DNA of 64,000 bases from Bisporella sp. PMI_857 (GCA_021307315.1 JAJSPD010000072.1:1-64000); one strand, 5' to 3'; shown: positions 43,549 through 54,852, numbered from the stretch's first letter. The notes: generated by a model not told the origin, from the sequence alone. Numbers and translations: made by a program.

Positions 43549-44998
43549 TTAGATCACAGCTCTCGCGAGTGCAATGTTCAAATCATTTACGTTGAATGTC
43601 GGAACCATATAGTCACAACGTGTCCCTTGTACGATTTCTTCGAATCTGTATTAGCCAGCGTTTGGTGCAGCTGAGGAAAATAGTACTCACCGTGTATCAG
43701 AGTCGATATATGGACATTCACGGACATAAATGATCTTCCGTAGCCTCGGCTCCTATATGTAGGATCCATGGCGCAATTCCGGAATTCATTCGCATCTTGG
43801 GCAGCTCCAGTGAAATGCTGGTACGTAGTGTTGGATAGCCATGCCATCTGGTGCGACGGCTGTTGATGTTGTGGCTCCGCAAAACCGTCGTCGCAAAGCG
43901 TAGTGAGCTCTGTTGCAGGAAGGTCTTGCACATCGGCCCATATGTTTGGCAAACACTCCGGGTTTATTTCTCCTTTGACAATGTCCAGTGACGAATCAAT
44001 GTCCATACCTATCGAGCGAAAGTGGCTGGCAACATCAGAGGCGTTCAACCATACAAAAGATTCTTCTCCTGGCCATATTTTTTCCAAATCGCTCTCAGGA
44101 GGCGGTAGAAGGCATTCATTGAAGTTTTCGTCTAAGATTCTACTCAAGCGTGCTCTATAGCTTTCTCGGGTAGAGAAATCAAGGACACGGCTGAACACTT
44201 GGTAGAAGAGTTGCGAGCTGTCCTCGGCAGTGCATACAAGTCGTAGACCAGCCCGGATTGCTTCCATGTGCAGCTTTTGCGCAAAAGTGAGCTTGAACAA
44301 GTTCATAGGTCTCGGAGGTTGCGGTTCGTAGTTGAATGTGTCGTTGCGGGGCGACAAATATTTGAAGGGAAAGCTCTGAATGTCTGTTGGCCCACTAGGT
44401 GCTTCGGATATAGCATTGTTTCGCACAGACTCGTTGACCATTTCTAGTTCAGGAGCTGCCGTGTTATGTAATCTCCTGAATGTGGTATATAAGTCCTGGC
44501 TCATCATGCTAGTTGAGTTCTTTCCAGTGCCGGATATGGTAATGGTAGATTCATTCACAGACAAAGCATCTTGACTGCCTTCTGGAATAGGCGACTCCGT
44601 TGTCGCTGATCCAGAGCTGTCATCGCCGGCAGTTGAAATGTCTTCAGTAAGAACATGAGATGCTCGAACAACGGTGATGAAGTGCTCAATCGTTCTCTGT
44701 AGTGATTTTGTCACCTGTGGATCTTGCTCCAGCACCTCAGATGCAATCAAGTCATCAGCAAAATCTAGGAAGCGTGCATTCAACTTCTCAATTGTCTTAT
44801 GCAAGTCGGTGTTCTGTGCATTCAGCGATGCTATTGTGTCTTTGTTCCGCTGTCTAAAGGCTCTTTGAGCAAGACAAGTTTGAGTTCGTCTCCGCTGGGT
44901 AAATTATCAGCATTACATGTCGTCATATCAGATACCGCCAACTTACTCTAGCTGCAGCCTCATCTAACTCCGAAACCTTGCGTTTTGGCTTGTGCATC
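43549..44998 (-). CDS. bZIP transcription factor
   Basis: Probable nuclear DNA-binding regulator. Exons on the minus strand: 44998-44948, 44894-43691, 43637-43549; introns 53 bases (GTAAGT, GCTGATAA, CCCAG) and 53 bases (GTGAGT, GGCTAAT, GAAG). Phases agree; product 447 residues. The basic region RRRRTQTCLAQRAFRQRNKD is followed by a zipper with Leu or Ile every seven residues (IASL, NTDL, IEKL, RFLDF). The rest is a long C-terminal domain with SRESYRARLSRILDENFNE-like sequence and ends NVNDLNIALARAVI. The acceptor of intron 2 was chosen so that LIHEIVQGTRCDYMVP continues, which fits fungal bZIP C-termini. Just upstream another frame reads MGSRAEKKQLG and leads to MHKPKRK if one G were added, so the true start may be 45030 with a one-base deletion. 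It is divergent from the MFS gene at 45763. Confidence 0.8.
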
Positions 44999-45762
44999 CC
45001 AAGCTGCTTCTTTTCCGCGCGAGAACCCATTCTTGAGAAGCCATAGACACCAGCCTCATCTAATCCGAATGTAGAATCTGTTCAACAGGCAAGTGGACTG
45101 AGGAAATAATCCCCAGATGACTTAGTAATGACCCCATTTTCGCGTAACGAATTACAAAGCCGGATACTTGAAATGATTACTGATCGGAGACAAAGGCCCA
45201 GCGGTCATCGGACCGTAAGCCTCCCTGTGAAACATCTCCGCCATAATATTATTTGGTCAGGCTCAAGCTGTGCCAAGGCCTAGGTCCAATTGCAAGTACG
45301 GCGTTACTAAGGCCCCCGAAAGGCTTTAGGTCTGATCGGCTGATTGCCGAATAGGAGCACATATCCGCCAGATCTTGACTTTCTTCGTCTAATGCAATAG
45401 ACTCCTCCGTATCTCTCACAAATTAAATATTGCAATGTCTTACCCTATGAATATGCCTTACTAGTACTCCCGTCCTGGCCCTCGTGGGCGTCGGCGGCGG
45501 GGAGTGCTACTAAGGCATATTCATGGGGACGTCGAGGCAATTGAGGATGATCTCAAATTGAATCCGAAGGCGAGACTCAAGGCTGCTCACTAACATAATC
45601 AATCTTAGAAATGTAAAGTTGAAACGCGAGAGACTATCCAAGGACCATAAAAGACGGTTCTTCAGTCTTCATATTCAAACGTGAAAATTCACTCTGCCTA
45701 TACTTATTCACCAGTCAGTATCGTCTCATTTTTCGCCGCACACCGGTCCGTCAAACTTAGAG
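44999..45762. promoter_or_regulatory. Shared divergent promoter region of bZIP and MFS genes
   Basis: The 760 bases between the two divergent starts contain a long imperfect hairpin at 45443-45528 (arms of about 30 bases around ATGAATATGCCTTA and TAAGGCATATTCAT, G+C-rich loop). No other gene is seen. The first 30 bases next to 44999 may instead be coding for the bZIP N-terminus. Confidence 0.5.
45443..45528. repeat. Long inverted repeat (hairpin) in the divergent promoter
   Basis: Left arm 45443-45472 and right arm 45498-45528 pair over about 27 of 30 positions; the loop is about 25 bases and rich in GGC. It could be an extruding promoter element, a very short MITE or a small-RNA precursor. 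Confidence 0.8.
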
Positions 45763-47738
45763 ATGGAAAAGTCCCCTGAATCGCCGGATGGTTCATCAAG
45801 CGAGGCGGGAGCAAATGTCATGGAATCTGGCACTACTGACAGCCCCTCTTTCGTCCACCCAAGACAGGATTTTCCAGCTTGGAAATGGATCCTCATATGC
45901 GTTGCACTATATCTGGGAGCTCTTCTCTACGGTATGCCGCTCCTCCACTGAACCAGATCTTCTAGCTAAATTCGCAAAAGGCCTTGACACGACAGTTGCC
46001 GCTGATGTCCAAGCCCAAGTCTATGAAGACTTGGGACACATTGAGAACTTGCAATGGGTTGGCCTAGGGTTCCCAATGGCATCGGCTGCAATGATCCTGA
46101 CCTTTACTCGTGGATACGGGCTATTCGATGCGAAAGTCCTAATTATATCAAGCTTTTTCGTGTTCGAGATTGGCAGTGCCGTTTGCGGTGCCGCACCCAC
46201 ATCTATTGCCTTGGTTGTGGGTCGAGTGGTCGCGGGCGTTGGTGGATCAGGAATGTATTTAGGGCAAGTGATTGTGGCCAAACCTGGTCAAATAAGGTCA
46301 GATAACTAACGGCTTACAGGGCTCTGACTTACATATATGGGTTCACGACAAGATTAGAACGCCCATTGTATAACGCTTTGATTGGGCTCAGCTGGGGGAT
46401 GGGGTCAATTCTTGGGCCCATAGTTGGTGGCTCATTTTCGGTGAGCAGCGCAACTTGGCGTTGGGTACGAGACTGAATCCGTTCCCTGAGTTGAAGTTTA
46501 TACTGACCTAACATCACACAGGCCTTTTATATCAACCTTCCACTTGCAGCCATTCTCTTACCGATTTATGTCTTTGCCTTTCCACCGCGCAACCCTCGAC
46601 TCGATCTTACAAACAAAGAAAAGCTCGCTAGCATCGATTGGGTCGGGGCAATATTGAACACCGCTACTTTCGTTCTTTTTATCGTTGTGGTCTGTTTCAG
46701 CGGGTCGACATACGCCTGGGCAATCCATTGCGCTCTGGATTATGTTCGGGGCTTGTCTAATCGCGTTCATCCTACAACAAGCCTTCTCCATCTTTACAAC
46801 CGAGGAAAACAGAATATTTCCTGTTCAATTCCTGAAGTCGCGTACACTCGTCTTGCTATGTAAGTAGGAGCCCAGCATTTCCCATTCCAGACGATTGGTG
46901 AGCAACCCTTGCTTGTGTTCAAGACAAGGTGTCTAGGAATCAAAGCATTCAATTGTTCACAGAAAATGTCTTACCTTCAAACCTTAAACCATCCCCAATC
47001 AGGCATTTACTGATTCTCTCGTCTTCTATAGTCGTTGCTACCGGTGGCGGAGGTGCAGCACAAGGCATCACGCTTTACTACACGCCGCTTTTCTTCCAAT
47101 TCACGAAAGGCGATTCCGCTTTACGTGCGGCCGTCCGCCTCCTCCCTTTCATTTGCTTTTTCATCTTCTTTGTGATGATTGCAGGTGCCTCGCTTCCTGT
47201 CATCGGCAGATACAATCTATATTATCTCATTGGCGGCGGTCTCATTGTGACCGGAGGTTCTTTGTTATACACAATCGACACAACTATACCCAATAGTCGT
47301 ATCTATGGATATGAGATTTTGGTAGCGGCAGGGGGTGGTTTATGTTGGCAGAACGCGTACGCGGTTGCTGTCGTCAATGTCTCCCCGAAGGATTCATCAA
47401 AAGCCCTCGGCTTTATAAACCTTGCTCAATTGGGTAGCATATCAATTTCCCTTGCAATCGCGGCGTCGCTCTTTCAGAATCTCGGATTTCTCGAACTTCA
47501 GAAAGCATTTGCGGATTATCCTTACCCTGACGATTATATAAGATCTGCTTTGGCGGGACGCATATCTCCAGTATTCTCCTCGACAGATGAAACAGTCATC
47601 AGTATAGCCATCGTAGCTGTTGCGAAAACCATTCGAAAGATGTTTGCGCCGGTTATTGCAGGCGGAGCCTTAACTTTAGTAGGCTCACTGCTGATGAGGT
47701 TTGAGAAATTGAACCTGGGTATTGCTGCTCCTGGCTAA
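45763..47738 (+). pseudogene. MFS transporter (14-helix drug-efflux type), one frameshift
   Basis: Major facilitator superfamily proton-driven efflux pump of the plasma membrane, DHA2-like by size and motifs. Exons: 45763-45931, 45981-46263, 46320-46464, 46522-46859, 47032-47738. Introns: 49 bases; 56 bases with a GC donor (GCAAGT ... CTAAC ... TTACAG); 57 bases; and 172 bases (GTAAGT ... CTATAG), which may contain a missed microexon. Recognisable parts: VALYLGALLYG first helix, GRVVAGVGGSGMYLG motif, GSILGPIVGGSF, SSATWRWAFYINLPLAA and a run of helices to GSLLMRFEKLN. In exon 4 one extra base near 46711 shifts the frame between GSTYAWA and SIALWIMFG; with that corrected the product is 546 residues. 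The rest is intact, so the frameshift is recent or an assembly error. Confidence 0.82.
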
Positions 47739-48317
47739 GAGGGAACGAGGAGACATGAAGTAAGGTGAGTTGTCACGTAGAGTTTTAAGGTAATGACCTC
47801 CACGCTGGCTTTGTATGGAGAGCATTTCCGAAGACTTCCATTGACGAGACGCTGGAAAATCAATTTTGAGAGATTATGATTGTTGTTTCGAGATGAGTAT
47901 TGAGAGTGTTGTGGCGGCTTAGTGGCTCAGTTAGCTTTTTGTTATGTTGAGGAAGGGATCATGAGCTTGCTATTCATGTAGACATTTCACGCCCTATAAT
48001 TTAGATATTATATAGAGAAATGTCACCTTTGTATAATTTCCTTCTGACTCCACACGAGGCTCCAACTGCGTTTCATTGGTGGCCGGGATGGCAGAGGATC
48101 GAGGTCGAGGAGCGGTACTTTGATGTACAGTACTGGCATGTAATATTTTTCTCATTTCAACCCCAAACAAGACAAAGTGATGTACCGGTATTTATCAATC
48201 CCAGAATAAGTGTGAGGAGATTCAAGCGTAATGGGATCGATCGGAGGATCTGACGATGATCGCACGTGACCGGCTCGGTACTTCGCGCTAGTTCTGGACC
48301 ATTCAAAACCTGCGCCT
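47739..48317. other. 3' flank of the MFS gene
   Basis: No gene recognised. The TATA-like TTATATAGAGAAATG near 48008 precedes a 77-codon frame of no known family. Confidence 0.3.
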
Positions 48318-48498
48318 TGACAGAACGAGAAAATACTCAATGATAAGCAGGAGGAATTGGGGATGCCTTCAGGCTCTCTATTGTTGTCTATATGTGTAAT
48401 CAGAATTGTAGAACTGTGTGTGTGTGAAAAGTCTTCCGCGCTAGCGTTCCCCACTTAGTCAGGGACATGTCAGCTACCTAGATTCTCAAATCCTAACA
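48318..48498 (-). repeat. LTR-3 family solo LTR with target duplication
   Basis: Starts TGACAGAACGAG, ends GAATCTCAAATCCTAACA, flanked by CGCCT on both sides (48313-48317, 48499-48503). Defines the ends of the family. Confidence 0.93.
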
Positions 48499-49712
48499 CG
48501 CCTGGCAGACTTAGGAGAAAATTCTTCCCATTTCCCAGCCACCGCTGACTCCTGCCGCCTGAGGCTTTAATTAATACGGTATAATTTAGGCTAATGAGCG
48601 CTAAGCACTAAACTAAAATATTTGGCGTTATGTATCAGCCTCTTGAACGGCGAAACTCCCGGACACCTTCATTTTCCTCTTTGAATGTCATCAAAACTTG
48701 AAGCTATTTTCTTTCTTTATAGAACTTCCCCTGAGTGCTCCGAACTTTGAAGAGACTCTAATAGTCGCGATGAAACAGGGGAGAACAGATGATGTGGCGA
48801 TTAATGGCGTTAACGAAAGGATTAACAGCATGATCAACCGTAATAATTTTCTTATTACAGACTTGATTCCTAAGAGAGAAATAGCCAAGCAAACAATTAT
48901 ATATTGATAATAATTTTATAAACTTGCGAGGAAAAGACTTGAGCCGTCTAAACTATAGATTCGTCCCGTCACAGGGTGCGTCTCTTGACACAGGGACGGA
49001 CGTTAGTCACGGTTCCTCAGGAGATCTTAAGTATGACTTCCACAGATCATTTCGGTTCGAAATATGAAGGGAATCCATCATCTATGGTCCTGCGCAGGGC
49101 GACTCTCAGATTGTACCCGCAGTACGGCTATCTTCGGAGACCGATCTAGGTCATTGTGCGAAAACAGGAACTTCTGATAGAGGTGCTTATTTGGCACATT
49201 TACGCGGTTTATCTTCTATCCGCATCATCCAATCTCAAGTACCTACTGCGGCAATGGAGTGACCATCCATTCGGATACAAATGGTATCATCAATGCAAAG
49301 TCCATCATGTTCAGGAACAGAACCTCTAGATCTAAAGAGGTACAGAGTCTAGGGTAAATACGAGGCGAGCCGCACATGGGATACCCTGGCTGGTTTCGTG
49401 CGTGCAGCTAGGTAACTCACGGAGTTTTTGGCAACCGAGAATTCTCGAGGCAAACCTCGAGTTTGCCGTGTCAACACTCTAGTAAATTGCTTCTGCTTCC
49501 CCTCATCTGCAATGAATACCACTAGAAGGTTCGAGGAATAGTGTCCTTCTGGCTTTTGTAGTGGCTTTAAAGTGGTCATATAACTTGCGAGATCAAGAAA
49601 TGAGAGTTTGCAAAGGTAATGCCCATTCCATACTTTCGTCTCGGCAAGATCTTCACTTCTCCGATACGTATAAGTTTAAGTCTGTACAAAATTCCTACTT
49701 GTTGTACTAAAT
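48499..49712. other. AT-rich intergenic region
   Basis: Nothing identifiable beyond short random frames. The last part lies 3' of the GH93-like gene. Confidence 0.35.
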
Positions 49713-50968
49713 TTACTCCTGAGAACTCGCCTTCAATAGATCATTAAGATTGATCACCGTAGCCGAGAATGGTGTATGAAGGCCTTTCCCAAAGTCATCG
49801 AACGTCTCGCCGCCGTAAATCATCAAGTGGCCAGGTCTCTTCTTGAAGATCTGGATAGCACGGCTATACACCGCCCCCGCGGGCGTAGCATGCATCTCCC
49901 ACTTACCAAGGTCGCCCCCGTGTCGATTAGTATACACCTGTCGGTTATCGGCATCTGAGACCACGATCGTGCCCATGGGACCGCCCACGGGGCTCCAAAC
50001 CACATAAGGGCTGGCGTTCGGCGCGAACTCGCCATTGATAACAATGGGTCGCCCAACCTCCTTGCGGAAATCGAGCGGCGAGTTCGCCATCACGTAGTAC
50101 ACAGGATAATAGGAGCCGTGCGAGGACGAATTGCCAACCGGTAGCTCGTGAACAAGGATCCATTTCTTGAGTGGTGGAATATAGTCAATCACAGTCATAC
50201 CGGGGCGCGCCCGATATTCGGCATATGCTACATCGTTGACGATGGATCCCCAATTCTTGAGGTCCGAAGAGGCATGGTGTGCGAGTTTCTGGCCGTGTAA
50301 GGGATCACGTTGGTCCGAGAAATAGCAGACAACCTGCTTGTTATAGACTCTGGATTTAAATTTGTAAGCGAAGGCATGTCGAAAAGAACCTAGGTCGCAG
50401 CAGATACTGAGATTACGGCGACTTACAAGAGGTAGGGCTCCCAGACGGGATCAGCACCATTGATAGTGTTCGGTCGTCCACCCTGCACAATGTGGCTCAC
50501 GAACTCCCATGTACGAGCTCGATCTCTGCTTGCGTAGAGATCGATCCGGGTCCCGTTGTTACTCCAGCTGTTTCCGCTGCCCAGGATGGTTCCCGCTTCG
50601 AAGCCACCAAGCGGCACCGTCAATTCAACGAGCGCAGGCTGTGCACTCATGCCCCAGCTGTTGACCTGATCGGTGAGGTTAGAGATGTACTTCCAGCTGG
50701 CGCCACCGTCTATGCTTTCCAGTATGGGGAAATATCCCGGTGAGTGACCCGTGAGGGATGCCGTAGCGATGATAGTTCCATCCTCTAGCTCCGTGTAACG
50801 CGGATACGTGATGCTCTCACTGCCTGTAGTCTGGTAAATGGTGTTGTTGGTGAAGAAACCCCAGGGAGTCGGCTTATGCCCATGTGATAGTAGTGGTGCA
50901 GGTGGGAGAGCAAGCGTGCTATACGAAAGCAGCGTAGTGACGAGTAAAGAAGAGAGAAACATTTTCAA
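49713..50968 (-). CDS. Secreted GH93-like glycosidase (BNR/sialidase-type propeller)
   Basis: Probable extracellular enzyme of glycoside hydrolase family 93, in which characterised fungal members are exo-acting arabinanases; here substrate is inferred only. Exons 50968-50427 and 50349-49713, intron 77 bases (GTAAGT ... ATCCAG), product 392 residues. Signal peptide MKMFLSSLLVTTLLSYSTLA. Typical blocks: YPRYTELEDGTIIAT, YFPILESIDGGASW (an Asp-box), NSWGMSAQPALVEL, IDLYASRDRARTWEFVSHI (second Asp-box), DPVWEPYLL, YFSDQRDPLHGQKLAH, RPGMTVIDYIPPLKKWI, PYVVWSPVGGPMGTIVVSD. All expected blocks are present and no damage is seen. The acceptor was placed so that WEPYLL continues VYNKQVVCYFSDQRD. This is a plant-polymer-degrading or sugar-scavenging function in a region rich in secreted proteins. 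Confidence 0.85.
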
Positions 50969-51330
50969 TGATCCAGGATGCGAAAGTTATTCACAAACGC
51001 TCGTGTGCTCGAGACTTGATCGCAACGAAGCCATTGCAAACACGATCTTTAAGTACGCCAACGACAGCCTTTCATTAGTCAGGAAATTAAAAATAAACTA
51101 AATGATTAAATACACGAAGCTATCAAAGAAACCAATAGGGTCAATCAGTGACATAATTGAGGTCATCTTTATCCGAGATTTCGAAGCTCCTCACAATTTG
51201 AACCGGGGGTGACAACAATACCCTATGCTAGGCTTAGAAATAGCCGCGTGGATTTATTTAGGCTGTGATCTGACTTGCAAAGTACACTCGGATAAACTAC
51301 TAGCGCCTCATTAGCTCTAATTTCAACCTT
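50969..51330. other. Promoter side of the GH93-like gene
   Basis: No gene recognised. Contains the 5' leader of the minus-strand glycosidase gene. Confidence 0.35.
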
Positions 51331-51476
51331 TTTGTATCACTCTTTGTGATACTTCTTCGTATTGATGACTTGCAACCGCTTAAGTCGGTTACCCACAGGG
51401 CACGTAGCACCGCGATCTCAGCGCAGTACTATATATGCTCGTTGCAGGTGGTTGACTTGTTCTTTATTGTTCTAAG
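51331..51476 (+). repeat. LTR-7 family repeat
   Basis: GTATCACTCTTTGTGATAC (itself an inverted repeat) through GGTGGTTGACTTGTTC. Matches inverted 62816-62957 and the fragment at 26604. Confidence 0.75.
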
Positions 51477-51483
51477 TTCTATC

Positions 51484-51511
51484 ATTATTATTATTATTAT
51501 TATTATTATTT
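51484..51511 (+). repeat. ATT trinucleotide microsatellite
   Basis: About nine ATT units followed by TTTG units, directly before the family-8 copy. Confidence 0.9.
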
Positions 51512-51522
51512 TGTTTGTTTGT

Positions 51523-51752
51523 GTTGGTATGGTCCTGAGTCAATGGGGGAGCGAATGGGGGGGTGAACAAAGGGGTGTGAATGGGAGGGTGAATGGGGGG
51601 GTGAACAAAGGATTCAGTCACATGACCACCTGTAGCATATAAGAGAACGCATTGTAGTAGTAGTAGCAATCATGAACAATTTACCACATTCTACTTACCA
51701 GCAACCACGTATCAAGTACGCGGTGTTGCTGCAAGTGGAGTGGTACCTCAAT
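51523..51752 (+). repeat. Family-8 short repeat
   Basis: GTTGGTATGGTCCTGAG through GAGTGGTACCTCA, with the longest G-rich tandem array of the family and the ATGAACAATTTACC start codon region. Confidence 0.88.
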
Positions 51753-51829
51753 ATAAGTTCCTCAGAGACTCACAGGTTCGTCATGATATTTGCCGTGGAG
51801 CGGACAGCGCGCATCTCGAAAAGGAAGTA

Positions 51830-52645
51830 GTGCATATGGACACCTATGTTGAACGGGCCAGGTCTAAGGATCATGCCTAGCCTATTGGGGATGTTGTAGG
51901 TATATTTGCACAAGATGCATACGTACTTTTGCCTCCGATGGTGAATCTACTGACGTGTGCGTTACTTATGTGATACTCACGTGTGAGTATCACACCTCTA
52001 TAAGCAGAGGGATTCTCTCCTGTAGTTTAGGCCCTACAACCTTCAGCAATTGACTTGTTTACCCTATAGGCCCGTGACTCTATTCTTCTATTTCAACACC
52101 AGGAGTCTATAGAGCGTGTAATATCAAGTCCAACATACTGTGCAAGTGTGACCCGAGAACTCCGCAGCAGGCTTCAGCCAGATCTTTCTCGCTTCCTTCA
52201 ACGTCTTAGACTTCTTCTCCCGTAGGACATCCGCGACCTCGGCTTCGTCATCTTCATTCACGTCTTGATACTCGAGCCTAAAGTCCTAGAATGGGCGAGG
52301 CACGCAAACAAACTTGATAAAACATTTTGGTATTCTAGATGTCGTAGCAGCGGGCGTGTTAAAGACATCAAGGACTTTGGCAGATGTGATTGGCCTTGTA
52401 TGTAGTTGTTCAAATAGAAAGAGAGCCACGGAGCCTTCAGAGAGTATGGGGTAAACAAGTGTCAATTGCTGAAGGTTGTAGAACCTGAACTACAGGAGAT
52501 AATCCCTTTACTTATAGAGGTGCGATACTCACATGTCATCACACTGATACCTACTGTTGCCTACCGTTGCCTACAGGCGCCTACCGGTGCCTACCGGTGC
52601 GTACAATAGACTAGGTATGATCCTTAGACCTAGCCTGTTCAACAG
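51830..52645. repeat. Two facing copies of one repeat (inverted pair)
   Basis: The arm at about 51846-52070 matches the inverse of 52449-52645: shared TTGAACRGGCYAGGTCTAAGG, CACCTCTATAAG, CTACAACCTTCAGCAATTGAC. Between them lies about 380 bases. The left copy includes a perfect 11-base-arm palindrome (GTGATACTCAC, 51970-51993); the right one includes a 10-base minisatellite at 52551-52600. Probably two solo repeats of one unnamed family in opposite orientation. Confidence 0.75.
52551..52600 (+). repeat. 10-base minisatellite
   Basis: Five units of the type CTACCGGTGC / CTACCGTTGC, present only in the right copy of the inverted pair. Confidence 0.9.
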
Positions 52646-52826
52646 TAGTGAAGCTGCGTTCGCGTCCGTTGCGGCAAAGCTTCGTTTCACTCGAGGCATA
52701 TTTGAACTACCGCCGCACACCGTCCAGACGTACATGGAGAATATTAAATCTCCACAAAACCTTTGAGGTGTGAGGGCATTATTAAGGTGCTACAGCAGCT
52801 ATGGTCTATACTCACAATTATATTTA

Positions 52827-54695
52827 ACGTACTTAGTCACTTAGCTAGCCATGTCATCATCCTGGCACAATCCCTGCAACCACCACTTTTTTTCAATTTT
52901 GATTTGCAGTTGTATCACAACTACTTAAAATATCAATTTACGGGTTGAAATAATTGATTAACTGACAGTCAGGGCATGTACGAGCAGTGTGCTCTAGCGA
53001 TTTACATATACTACACTTCGCTGAAGCACGTGTACGTACTGAAGCTAGGTTTTGATCATCTACTTGATTTACAATTTCAATATCAGCTGTAGCTTGATTC
53101 AACCCTTTTTGAACCTCTGAAACCCGTAAAACGCCTCTTTTGCGTACGAATGATTTCTTTACAGCCCTTTTTTTCTTGACTTTTTCATTTGCGGCTCGGA
53201 ATTGTCGATTCTCAGCCGCAAGAAGAGTTAGGTTGTACATAGCTAATTGGCACCTTTTGATAAGTCGATTTACAGCCTGAACCGTAGGACTAGGTGGGCT
53301 TTGCGTACGATACCGAATCGATTTTTGAACAATTTCAGTCTGCAATCGTAATTCAGCGATATTGTGAAGTGTTTCAGACACCCAGGCTGTAGTAAGCTCC
53401 GCTGTGGGTGAAGAAGTCGGCGTACGTAGTCGTACTTGTATATGATCTAATACTTGATCTGGATCAAAAAGAACTAATCCAGTAGCTTTAAATCCACTTT
53501 GAATCGTAGTAACAGTAAAAGTTGCTTGTCATACAGATTGATAGAGCTGTAAAAACTTAGTTTTATCAATACAGTTGATGCCGACTAGCATTTGCTGTTT
53601 TACGGCTTGTCCGTAAAAACGCTTCAATACCGTGAAGCAGCTAACATCCAAAGGTTGAAGAATATGTGAAGAATGCGCAGTCATACACAATGGAATACTG
53701 CAGTGTTCTTTGCAAAATCGATCGAATTGAGCTGTAACATGACTTTCGTGGCCGTCGAGTATCAATAATCGATATGTGCCTATCGTACGATCTCATGTAT
53801 GCACTTCAAAAACTTCCTGCAGCCAAACAAAGCCTAATTCGTCCGTAGCCCACCCGTTATCGCTAACTCCAAGCAACCGGGTTGTCGGCAGCTTCTGATA
53901 CTAACTCTATTGATGCATTTGGCCTTTCAGTATAACCAGCGAAAGTAGTACGAAGCCCGTAGATTGGACCGACTCTATTATTACAGTAATCTATTCGCGA
54001 TTTCCAGGCTGTAAAGATACCGTACGAAAGTTTGTAGCTGTAACTACTTTTGAAGTAGATATTACACTTATTTGAAACCCCGTTTCGTCGAAGTTACAAA
54101 TGTCATCCTTTACAATTCTATATTTCTCAATTGTATTTTGTACGAGTCGAAACCAGCCTTGAATCACTTTAGGATCTTCGCATTTTGCTCGTTGGCATTT
54201 ATACTTTCGATTGTACTTCGATTTAAGTTGTGGATGTCGATTTATGAACCGCGAAACCCAGCGTTTGTTTACAGCTGGGTGTGCAGACGCGTTGCGCTTT
54301 GCTCGATCCGCAAGCAATAGATTAGCCGCATCACGTACTAATAGTTGCGTTAAAGGTATTCTATGCGTATCCATATCTAATATCCAATTAATAAATATTA
54401 TTTCCTCCGTTGAAGTAAGTTTGCGGTTGGCAGAAGGAATACTAGGCTTTGCGGGCACTCCTTTCAGTCGAGACGTCATTGTCGATCGTGAAGCGCCGTA
54501 CGCAGACGCAGCGGCCCGTAAGCTTGAAAATTGGCCCTGTCGATAGGCCTAAATGCCTAAAAGGATTCTCCCTTCTGTATTAGCCATTTGTAAGGTTGGA
54601 TGTTGAGCAATTGCAAATCAAAATTGAAAAAAAAGTGGTGGTTGCAGAGATTGTGGCCAGGATAATGACACTGCCAGCTAAGTGATCAAGTACTT
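52827..54695 (-). mobile_element. Complete pogo/Tc1-mariner element with TA duplication
   Basis: 1869 bases with imperfect terminal inverted repeats over 100 bases long: outer part ACGTACTTAGTCACTTAGCT / RC of the right end AAGTACTTGATCACTTAGCT, inner part CTGCAACCACCACTTTTTTT. Flanked by TA (52825-52826, 54696-54697). Carries one transposase gene on the minus strand. Confidence 0.9.
52938..54479 (-). pseudogene. pogo-type transposase with RIP-like stops
   Basis: Minus-strand DDE transposase from about 54479 to 52938. N-terminus with a Tc5/CENP-B-like helix-turn-helix (KRWVSRFINRHPQLKSKYNR), first catalytic Asp in CNFDETGFQ, then VSDNGWATDELGFVWLQEVF, second Asp in LLILDGHESH and third in HSSHILQPLDVSCF, and a C-terminus with Lys-rich segment and CxxC...CPDC. 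The frame is otherwise continuous but broken by at least five stops: TAG after NRE, TAG twice around 53900-53910, TGA in the sequence HTxDRTIGTYR near 53788, TGA after LYQSV near 53529. All fit CGA-to-TGA or TGG-to-TAG, that is G:C-to-A:T changes. It is inactive now. Confidence 0.9.
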
Positions 54696-54808
54696 TACCT
54701 GGATCTCAAATCCCAACAACTATACTTTTGCACGAAGTGTTTACAGGGCCGTGCGTTTGCAGCGGAACGTTTTTTGACCCGTAAACTTTTGAACTTTAGA
54801 CCACTATT

Positions 54809-54852
54809 GTAACAAACAGAGAGCAGTAGAAGGGATTACAATATAGCAGGTG
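54809..54852 (-). repeat. LTR-5 family fragment
   Basis: TGTAACAAACAGAGAGCAG through TACAATATAGCAGGTG matches the inverse of the 3' end of the LTR at 18283-18620. Confidence 0.75.

Noticed and set aside
46860..47031. Retaining the 172-base intron of the MFS gene as coding
   Set aside because: Joining LVLL directly to VATGGGGAAQG matches the usual MFS pattern; the intervening reading has stops, although a microexon cannot be excluded.
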